Made by a program: the position numbers and the translations under genes
Assembly: GCA_050789255.1 (NCBI GenBank)
Contig: JBOZRQ010000002.1
Coordinates: 1 to 62,192, forward strand
Origin: JBOZRQ01 sp050789255
GTDB taxonomy: Bacteria > Bacillota > Sulfobacillia > Symbiobacteriales > Symbiobacteriaceae
Direction of reading: 5' to 3'
DNA length: 62,192 nt
The notes under the pieces: model-generated
Told to the model about the DNA's origin: nothing
What the model saw: only the letters and a program-made list of their open reading frames with translations
Database searches by the model: none
Part shown: positions 55,090 to 62,192 of the stretch, in pieces
Position numbering within the stretch: the first letter of the stretch is position 1
How the letters are laid out: each line of letters starts with the position of its first letter

Positions 55090-58000
55090 ATGAGGAGCAG
55101 GCGGGGGACCAAGGTCCGGGGCGGAAGACGATGGCTTCGGTTCATAAGCGCGTCGATGATTCTCATGGTCAGCATGGTGTGGGCAGTCTTCCTGATCCCC
55201 TCTGAGGCAGCGGCGGACCATGTATCCCAGCCGCCGCAGCAAAAGGTCTACAGCGTAACCTTCGCCACCTCCGGCCAGAACCTGTGGGGACCTGGCGCCG
55301 GGGACAAGCCCTCCAGCACTACATACAACTTCTTCAGCACCTCCTGGAACGAAAGTGACTCCGCAGACGACGTGCGTGGATTCGCCGGCATGGACTTCGG
55401 CGGCTCAATCAGCGGCCACACCAGCGGCGAAATCGGCATGGGCGTACAGTTCAAGGGCTTCAGCAACGGCGGGGTCAGCGTCAACTACCCCGTCGACATC
55501 ACCCTGGCCTACCCGCAGGTCGACTCCTTCCGCCAGGGACAGACGATCACCATCGGCTCCAGCATGATGGTCAAGCCCGGCGCAAGCCTTAACGTCGCCA
55601 ACGCGGCCGGTGACGTCGAACTTCAAGGCACCTTCGCCTTCTCGGGCGGAGCCACCGCGGAGGCCTGCTTCTTCGGCTGCATGGGCGAAGTGCCCATCAT
55701 CCCGAACATCAACATCCCGCGGCAATCCGGCAAGATCCTCTCGCTCGCCGACCTGGTCAGCGTGTGCGGATTCGTCAGCACCAAGACCCCGGACCAGCTC
55801 GACGTGATCTTCCCGAACGACGGCTGCCAGATCACCGAGCAACTGGCCTTCCTGGCCGGGCTACCCTTCACCGGCAAGCTCGGGGTGCCCAACGTCCAGT
55901 TCACCACCACCGTCGATGCCGACGGCCGTACGCTGAAGGCCACCGGCACCGACCCTGACTTCATGCAGCTCAACATCGACCTGACCGCCGCGATCACCGC
56001 GGTGACCAAGGTCGGCCTGGGCGTCAGCGTCCCGGACTTTGGGGCGGGCATATCGGCATACGCCCAGGCCCTTACCAGCGACGCCGTCCTGAAGTTCTCT
56101 CAGTCCCAGGAGGTCCGCTTCTCCCCGACCGTTGAGGCCAGGCTGGAGTTGCCGGCCAGCGGTCCGACCGTACAGTGGACGGTCAAGACCCCGCAGGGCG
56201 CCACCGTCGCCAGCGGCAACGGCCGCACCATCGTGTGGGACGTCGGAAACAAGATCGAGATCAACGTACCCCCCGGCCTCAACCCGGGTGACGTCCTGAA
56301 CGCGACGCCGACCTTCTCGATCAAGGCCACGCCCAACTTCACGAACAACGTCAACACCACCTTCAAGACCGATGTCGTCACGGAGGCCATCAAGGCCGGC
56401 ATCACCACCCCGCGGGTGGAGGTCGTGCCTGAGGTCGAGGTGGTTCCCGAGGTCTGTGTCCCTGTCGTTGGCTGCACCCCCGCCGTGGTCACCCCGGCCG
56501 TGGTTGCACCCAAGATCGGCGTCAGCCTCGGACCGGTCTGGTCTGACACCCAGCCCGTGTACACGGGCACCGACAGCAGCATCTTCGACCGCAACCAGCC
56601 CTCCTGGACCCTGGGTGGCTTCACTGCCACGAACGGCGCCGGCATCCAGCTCAACCCGCAGTACACCCCGGTGGTCTCCATCACCGGTGACTCGGTGCGC
56701 AACGAGGGCCAGGTCGGCAACTTCAGCTTCACCTTCTCAGATGCCGACAATGATCCCCTCACCTACACCCTCGAATGGGGCGACGGCGCCGTGGAGACGG
56801 GCAACGGCAGCGCCGCCGGCACCACCTTCTCCCGCAGCCACACCTACGCCGACAACGGCGACTACGTGGTCAAGCTCGCCGTCAACGACACCCATAAGAT
56901 CAAGGGCGTCGCGACCCACAACGTCAAGGTCAACAACGTGCCGCCGGCGCTGTCGGGCATCACCCTGACCCCGACGTTGAACGAGGACGGCACGGCGACA
57001 ATCAGCGGCGTGATCACCGACCCGGGCATCCGTGACTCCTTCTCCCTGGAGATCGACTGGGGCGGCCCCGCAGGGCAGGCCGAGGTCAAGGATGTCATCC
57101 CCCTGGCGGCGGGCACCAAGAGCTTCACCCGCACGCATCAGTACAAGGATGACAACCCCACCAACACCGCCTCCGACGTCTATCCCGTCTCCATCAAGAT
57201 AACGGATAAGGACGGCGGGGCCGACTTCAAGAGCACCTCCACCACGGTCAAGAACGTGGCGCCCACCGTCTTCGCCGGCTCCGACCGGACGATCGACGAG
57301 GGCTCCTTCACCGGCCTTGGGGTGGAGATCTTCGGCAAGAACCTGCTCCAGGGCGCCGACGCCGAGTCCGGCACGGCGGACTGGCAGAACCAGACTGGCG
57401 GCTTTACCACCAAGCGGTACAGCCCGGCCGGCAGCGGCGTGGGCAGCTCGTTTACGCTGTACCAGGGCCAGAACGGTACCGGCGCCTCCAAGACCATGGC
57501 CGGCGACGTCAACTGCCTGGTCGGCCAGTACTTCGACGGCACCAGCACCGACATGAACGACCGGGTCGGCTCGATCCGAATTCCCGAGGGCGTCACCGTG
57601 ACGATCTACCAGCACTGCGGCTGGTGGTGGAGCGGTTGGGCGCCGGTCACCTACGGCCCCGGACTCTGGAACTTCCCCGCCCCCGACACCTCCTCGTTCA
57701 CGGCCACACGCACCACGACCATGGTCGACAGTTCCACTCCGGGCTACTACAACGCGGCCATCGGCCGGGCCCTGGATGGCACCCAGATGCAGTTCCCCAA
57801 CGGCGAGACGCCTAAGGTCACCATCTACGAGAACGCCAACCAGACGGGCGGCTCGATCACCTTCACCGGCAACTCAGGCTGCTTCGCCGGCCACACGCTC
57901 AGCAACGGCCATGCCGTCAATGACAACGTGCGCTCCCTGAGCATCCAGAACGCCCAGGTGACGGTCTACGCTCACTGCCGCAGCGACAACCGGTTCCCCG

Positions 58001-61000
58001 GTCTGACGCGCACCTTCACCACCGGCAACTACAACTTCGCAGACAGTGAGTTCGTGGGCGATCCTAACGGCGCCTCGGAGATCGACTTCGTCGCCGGGGA
58101 GATCGACCCCGATCTGGGCACCAACGTGCCCCAGCCCAGCTTCTCCAGCGTCAGCAGCATCCTGGGCAACTGGCTCTCTGCCTCGCCGGTGCTCAATAGC
58201 AACTGGAGCGCCCCGCAGGCGATCCCGTACAGCGCAACGCCCTTCCATGAGACGGCGATCGTCTACCCGGTCGACATCCCCGAGGGCGGGTCCCACCTGT
58301 ACGGCGACTTTGGCGCCGACAACGGCATATTCGTCTGGGTGGACGGCGTGTACAAGTTCGGCGCCGTGCAGCCCGGCAACGCTCCTGGCCCCAACAGCTA
58401 CGAGTACCATAACATCGACCTCGGCACCCTGTCGGCTGGCCGTCACTACATTCAGGTCCTGCGCGAGGACCACGGCGGCGTGAATGAGCACTCCATCCGG
58501 GTCCGCGGCACCGTGCCGGCTGAGGGCACGCTGGCCGTAGACTCGCCCGGCCCTTCGGACCGCGGCGGCTACTACTTCGGCGGTTCGTCGACCTCCACCG
58601 CCAGCGCCACGCAGACGATCGACCTCTCCTCCATCGACTCGATGGTGGACAGCGGCAGCGTCAGCTACCAGCTGGGCGGTTGGCTGGGCGGCGTGCTCAC
58701 TGACCCCGACAACGCCAAGCTGACTGCGACCTTCAAGAACGGGTCCGGCGCCACCATTGGCACCTCCGACCTCGGTCCCGTCACCGCAGCCGATCGCGGC
58801 AGCGCCACCCAGCTACTGCAGCGCAACCAGACCGGCTCGGTCCCGGCGGGGACCAGGAAGATCGAGCTGAAGCTGACCATCGCCTACGGCGCCAGCACGA
58901 TCAACCAGGCCGGCGCAGACAACCTGCTCTTCGTCCTGCTGCCGGCGCCCGGCTCCAAGTCGGTGGCGCACTTCACCGACCCGGGCCTGCAGGACACCCA
59001 CGTCTCGTCGGTCACCTGGGGTGACGGCTCGCCTGCCGAGACCCCGGATGCCACCGGCGTGCCCGGCAACATCACGTTGAACAAGCGCCACGGCTATAAG
59101 GACAACGGCTCCTTCCCGATCAAGCTGACCACCACCGACGATGACACCGGCACCCATAGCCATACCGTGATCGCCACGGTGCGCAACGTGCCGCCCACCG
59201 TCACGGGGGTAGAGCAGGTCTACCTGCTGGGCCGCAACGAGGACAAGCTGCTGGCCACCTTCACCGACCCGGGCGCCATCGACACCCATACGGCCGTCGT
59301 CGACTGGGGCGATGGGTCTTCGAGCAACGCCAGGGTGAATGAGACGGTGACCAACGTGGCCGGTCTGCCCACGACCGGGTCCGTCTTCGGCACCCACACC
59401 TACAACATCGCCGGGCCGTTCCCGCGCAGCGTCACCGCCTACGTCACCGTCACCGACAAGGATGGCGGCGCCCGGACGATCCCGGTCGAGATCACCGTCT
59501 CCGACCTGGAGATCCCGAACGGGTCCATGTCCGCCTCGCCGAGCACCATCACCGAGGGCGGCAGCACCAGCTTCACCGGTTCCTTCGGCCCGATCGTCTT
59601 CCCGGCGGGCGCGGATAAGTTCACGCCCACCTACGACTACATCCTGGACTTCGGCGACGGCTCGGCGTCGGTCTCCGGCAGCGCCTCGCCGAATACGCCG
59701 ATCAACCACAGCCACACCTACGCCGAGGATGGCCAGTACACCGCCACGCTGAAGATCCGGGCCTTCGAGGGCATCCGCCTTGCCACCTACACCAGCGTCA
59801 GCCAGGTGATCACGGTGAACAACGCGGCGCCGGCGGTGGCGAATATCCCCGGCAAGTCGACCACCGAAGGCGGCAGCATCGCCTTTAGCGCTACCGTTAC
59901 CGACGCAGGCGTCCAGGATACGCATACGGCCTCCATCAACTGGGGCGACGGCTCGTCGCTCGAGGATGCGGCCGTGGCCGGCAGCGTCAGCGGCACCCAC
60001 ACCTACCAGCAGGACGGCAGCTTCACCGCCTCCGTCACCGTGACGGATGACGAAGGCGCCTCCACCGTCCGCACCTTCGCCGTGAACGTTGCCAATGTGG
60101 CCCCGGTGGCGAACGCCGGGCCTGACAAGACCCTCGATGAGGGGCAGCAGGTCACGATGAACGCCAGCTTCTCCGATGCGGGTCCGGTCGACACGCATAC
60201 GGCCACCATCGACTGGGGCGACAGCTCCACCGACGCCGCTGCAGTCGATGAGGCGGCGAAGAGCGCATCGGGCAGCCACCTCTACGCCAACAACGGGACC
60301 TACACGGTCAAGGTCTGCGTTAGCGATGACGACACCGCTGGCTGCGACACGGCCTTGATCACCGTGAAGAACGTGGCACCCAAGGTGGAGGCCCTGGGCG
60401 ACCAGACCGCCGCCGAAGGCGACACCGTCTCCTTCACGGCCACCTTCACCGACCCGGGCCCGAACGACACCCATACCGCCTCGATCAACTGGGGCGACGG
60501 CACCACTTCCACTCCGACGGTCAACCAGCAGGGCGGCACCGTCTCGGGCAGCCACGACTACCTGCAGAACGGCACCTACACCGTAACCGTCACCGTCTCT
60601 GACCATGACGGCGGCGTGGGCACCCGCACCTTCAAGGTTGTCGTCAGCAACGTGTCGCCCACGGTGATCGCCGGGCCTGACCTGAGCATCACAGAGGGCA
60701 GCACGGTGAGCCTCTCCCCGTCCACCTTCGAGGATCCCGGCACGCTGGATTCCCATACCGCCACCATCAACTGGGGCGACGGCAGCGCTACAGTCAGCGG
60801 TGCAGTGGATCAGGAGCATGACGCCGTCTCGGGCAGCCACCTCTTCACGGACAACGGCACCTACTCGGTGCAGGTCTGCGTGAAGGATGACGGCGCCCCG
60901 GTCTGCGACTCCTTCACGGTGACCGTCTCCAACATGCCCCCCGCCGTGGAGGCCGGGGATGACCGGACCGCCGCCGAAGGGGACACCATCACCCTGAGCC

Positions 61001-62192
61001 CGTCGATCTCCGACCCGAGCTCTACGGATACCATTACGACCACCATCGACTGGGGCGACGGCTCCACCGGCAGCGAGGCCTCACACGCCTACGCCGACAA
61101 CGGCGTCTACACCGTGACCGTCTGCGCCACGGATGATGACGGCGGCACCGCCTGCGACACCCTGACCGTCACGGTCAGCAGTGTGGCGCCCACCGTGGCC
61201 GCCGGCAACGACCAGCAGGCGGCCGAGGGCGACACCATCTCCGTTCAGGCCACCTTCGCCGACCCCGGCACCGCCGACACCCACAAGGCAACGATTGACT
61301 GGGGTGACGGCACGGTTGAGGAGGCCACGCTGAACCAGGCGGCCAAGACGGCCGGCGGTAGCCACGTGTACGCCGACAACGGCACCTACACGGTCAAGGT
61401 CTGCGTCAAGGACAAGGATGGCGAGGTCGGGTGCGACACGCTCACCGTCTCGCTGACCAACGTGGCCCCGACCGCAAATGCGGGCGCCGACCGGAGTGCC
61501 TACGAGGGCAGCACCGTCGGGGTTAACCCCACCTTTGCGGATCCGGGCTCGGCCGACCTCCACACCGTCACGGTGGACTGGGGCGACGGGATCGACTCGG
61601 TGGCTATGGTCTACGAGTCGGCCCACATGGCCTACGCCACCCACGCCTACGCCGACTCGGGGACGTATGACGTCACGGTCTGCGTCACGGACGATGAGGG
61701 CGGCTCCGACTGTGACGACATGAAGTACACGGTCCTGAACGTGGCGCCCACGGTGGATGCCGGGGCGGACCAGGGGGCAGACGAAGGCGACATCGTCTAC
61801 CTCGCCCCGTCGTACTTCACCGACATGGGCACGCTGGATACCCACACCGCCACGGTTGATTGGGGCGACGGCACCGGCGTGCAGGCAGCGGCGGTCGCCG
61901 AGATCCCGTACGGCCCGCCCGGATCAACGGTCGGCCTCACGGGCACCGTCTCTGCGAACCACGTCTACGCCGACAACGGTACCTACACGGTCACTGTGAC
62001 GGTGACTGATGACGAAGGTGCCGCCACGTCGGACACCTTCACGGTGACGGTCCACAACGTCGCCCCGACGGTGAACGCCGGCCCCGACCAGACCACGAAT
62101 GAAGGCACGACGATCAGCCTGGCCCCGTCCACCTTCGGCGACATGGGCACCCTCGACACCCACACGACCACGGTCGACTGGGGCGACGGCAC
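55090..62192 (+). CDS. Giant secreted PKD-repeat protein, 3' end outside the window
   Basis: At least 2367 codons, open to the window end. Signal peptide around residues 18-40 (FISASMILMVSMVWAVFLIPSEAAAD). Residues 45-500: large beta domain with Cys pairs, unlike known families. One PKD domain at about 525-620, two PKD-like units to 740. Residues 780-960: two beta/gamma-crystallin-like motifs (SFTLYQGQNGTG...VGSIRIPEGVTVTIYQHC; VTIYENANQTGGSITF...VRSLSIQNAQVTVYAHC). Then two lectin/CBM-like sandwiches to about 1280. From 1290 on, PKD repeats in series (WGDG core, SHTYADNG, VTVTVTDDDG), at least eleven, several with an extra Cys pair (VCVxDDDxxxC). Probably a surface adhesin or matrix protein. 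ATG 55090 follows GGGGGAAGA. Confidence 0.9.
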   Translation, partial: MRSRRGTKVRGGRRWLRFISASMILMVSMVWAVFLIPSEAAADHVSQPPQQKVYSVTFATSGQNLWGPGAGDKPSSTTYNFFSTSWNESDSADDVRGFAGMDFGGSISGHTSGEIGMGVQFKGFSNGGVSVNYPVDITLAYPQVDSFRQGQTITIGSSMMVKPGASLNVANAAGDVELQGTFAFSGGATAEACFFGCMGEVPIIPNINIPRQSGKILSLADLVSVCGFVSTKTPDQLDVIFPNDGCQITEQLAFLAGLPFTGKLGVPNVQFTTTVDADGRTLKATGTDPDFMQLNIDLTAAITAVTKVGLGVSVPDFGAGISAYAQALTSDAVLKFSQSQEVRFSPTVEARLELPASGPTVQWTVKTPQGATVASGNGRTIVWDVGNKIEINVPPGLNPGDVLNATPTFSIKATPNFTNNVNTTFKTDVVTEAIKAGITTPRVEVVPEVEVVPEVCVPVVGCTPAVVTPAVVAPKIGVSLGPVWSDTQPVYTGTDSSIFDRNQPSWTLGGFTATNGAGIQLNPQYTPVVSITGDSVRNEGQVGNFSFTFSDADNDPLTYTLEWGDGAVETGNGSAAGTTFSRSHTYADNGDYVVKLAVNDTHKIKGVATHNVKVNNVPPALSGITLTPTLNEDGTATISGVITDPGIRDSFSLEIDWGGPAGQAEVKDVIPLAAGTKSFTRTHQYKDDNPTNTASDVYPVSIKITDKDGGADFKSTSTTVKNVAPTVFAGSDRTIDEGSFTGLGVEIFGKNLLQGADAESGTADWQNQTGGFTTKRYSPAGSGVGSSFTLYQGQNGTGASKTMAGDVNCLVGQYFDGTSTDMNDRVGSIRIPEGVTVTIYQHCGWWWSGWAPVTYGPGLWNFPAPDTSSFTATRTTTMVDSSTPGYYNAAIGRALDGTQMQFPNGETPKVTIYENANQTGGSITFTGNSGCFAGHTLSNGHAVNDNVRSLSIQNAQVTVYAHCRSDNRFPGLTRTFTTGNYNFADSEFVGDPNGASEIDFVAGEIDPDLGTNVPQPSFSSVSSILGNWLSASPVLNSNWSAPQAIPYSATPFHETAIVYPVDIPEGGSHLYGDFGADNGIFVWVDGVYKFGAVQPGNAPGPNSYEYHNIDLGTLSAGRHYIQVLREDHGGVNEHSIRVRGTVPAEGTLAVDSPGPSDRGGYYFGGSSTSTASATQTIDLSSIDSMVDSGSVSYQLGGWLGGVLTDPDNAKLTATFKNGSGATIGTSDLGPVTAADRGSATQLLQRNQTGSVPAGTRKIELKLTIAYGASTINQAGADNLLFVLLPAPGSKSVAHFTDPGLQDTHVSSVTWGDGSPAETPDATGVPGNITLNKRHGYKDNGSFPIKLTTTDDDTGTHSHTVIATVRNVPPTVTGVEQVYLLGRNEDKLLATFTDPGAIDTHTAVVDWGDGSSSNARVNETVTNVAGLPTTGSVFGTHTYNIAGPFPRSVTAYVTVTDKDGGARTIPVEITVSDLEIPNGSMSASPSTITEGGSTSFTGSFGPIVFPAGADKFTPTYDYILDFGDGSASVSGSASPNTPINHSHTYAEDGQYTATLKIRAFEGIRLATYTSVSQVITVNNAAPAVANIPGKSTTEGGSIAFSATVTDAGVQDTHTASINWGDGSSLEDAAVAGSVSGTHTYQQDGSFTASVTVTDDEGASTVRTFAVNVANVAPVANAGPDKTLDEGQQVTMNASFSDAGPVDTHTATIDWGDSSTDAAAVDEAAKSASGSHLYANNGTYTVKVCVSDDDTAGCDTALITVKNVAPKVEALGDQTAAEGDTVSFTATFTDPGPNDTHTASINWGDGTTSTPTVNQQGGTVSGSHDYLQNGTYTVTVTVSDHDGGVGTRTFKVVVSNVSPTVIAGPDLSITEGSTVSLSPSTFEDPGTLDSHTATINWGDGSATVSGAVDQEHDAVSGSHLFTDNGTYSVQVCVKDDGAPVCDSFTVTVSNMPPAVEAGDDRTAAEGDTITLSPSISDPSSTDTITTTIDWGDGSTGSEASHAYADNGVYTVTVCATDDDGGTACDTLTVTVSSVAPTVAAGNDQQAAEGDTISVQATFADPGTADTHKATIDWGDGTVEEATLNQAAKTAGGSHVYADNGTYTVKVCVKDKDGEVGCDTLTVSLTNVAPTANAGADRSAYEGSTVGVNPTFADPGSADLHTVTVDWGDGIDSVAMVYESAHMAYATHAYADSGTYDVTVCVTDDEGGSDCDDMKYTVLNVAPTVDAGADQGADEGDIVYLAPSYFTDMGTLDTHTATVDWGDGTGVQAAAVAEIPYGPPGSTVGLTGTVSANHVYADNGTYTVTVTVTDDEGAATSDTFTVTVHNVAPTVNAGPDQTTNEGTTISLAPSTFGDMGTLDTHTTTVDWGDG

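Noticed and set aside
58813..60840. Long open frame on the minus strand opposite the PKD repeats
   Set aside because: It is a by-product of G+C-rich repeated codons; the plus frame has a signal peptide and regular PKD repeats without interruption.

Overview
The window is G+C-rich bacterial DNA. It uses TTG and GTG starts freely behind strong AGGAGG-type ribosome binding sites. It carries spore-coat genes, S-layer-homology (SLH) proteins, ECF transporter genes and a two-component system of Gram-positive type. No plasmid, phage or IS genes are visible. This fits a chromosomal segment of an endospore-forming, high-G+C Firmicute of the Symbiobacterium type. The assignment is an inference from gene content, not from a database match.

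Layout. 0.1-3.1 kb: a Fur-type site and a siderophore-binding lipoprotein, convergent with a dihydroorotate-dehydrogenase-like/membrane fusion. 3.1-7.7 kb: a spore-coat cluster built around a zinc alcohol dehydrogenase, then an APH-fold kinase and an M29 aminopeptidase. 7.9-14.4 kb: a Lys/Pro/Gly-rich protein, a beta-propeller lipoprotein, a YkgJ-like Cys-cluster protein, an AHSA1/ArsR/tautomerase operon, a membrane-anchored DnaJ-type zinc protein and a degenerate histidine kinase. 14.6-26.5 kb: a 1265-residue SLH/FecR/Ig-like protein, HflK-HflC, and a duplicated SLH-DinB-YjbR neighbourhood. There, two SLH genes share the same hairpin leader and one YjbR copy survives only as a remnant. 26.5-28.8 kb: a TetR/MFS efflux pair.

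28.9-36.4 kb is the centrepiece: a complete bacterial microcompartment operon of the sugar-phosphate (SPU) kind. Its order is SorC-type regulator, PduL, BMC-H, BMC-P, CoA-acylating aldehyde dehydrogenase, BMC-T, BMC-H, RpiB-like isomerase, BMC-P, BMC-P, and a flavoprotein-DeoC fusion. The likely chemistry is cleavage of deoxyribose-5-phosphate to glyceraldehyde-3-phosphate and acetaldehyde, then acetyl-CoA, then acetyl-phosphate, inside a protein shell. PduL, the dehydrogenase and the aldolase all start with similar amphipathic cargo-tag helices. Unusual points are the aldolase fusion, an RpiB-like protein lacking the usual catalytic Cys, a PduT-like shell protein lacking the Fe-S Cys, two BMC-H proteins with different pore loops, no NAD-recycling alcohol dehydrogenase, and a large imperfect inverted repeat between the first BMC-H and BMC-P genes.

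36.5-62.2 kb: a GAF-DUF488 fusion; a TetR gene facing an alpha/beta hydrolase promoter; two identical-stem 55-bp palindromes; a class-3 aldehyde dehydrogenase; recO; an ABC-2 exporter; a NarL-type two-component system; a DUF2157/GDYXXLXY pair; a YunD-like phosphoesterase; an ECF transporter (fused ATPases, T, S); and the first 2367 codons of a giant secreted PKD-repeat protein that runs off the end of the window.

A recurring theme is long hairpins whose 3' arm contains or touches the Shine-Dalgarno sequence of the next gene (22234-22280, 24982-25027, 25994-26038, 12277-12310).
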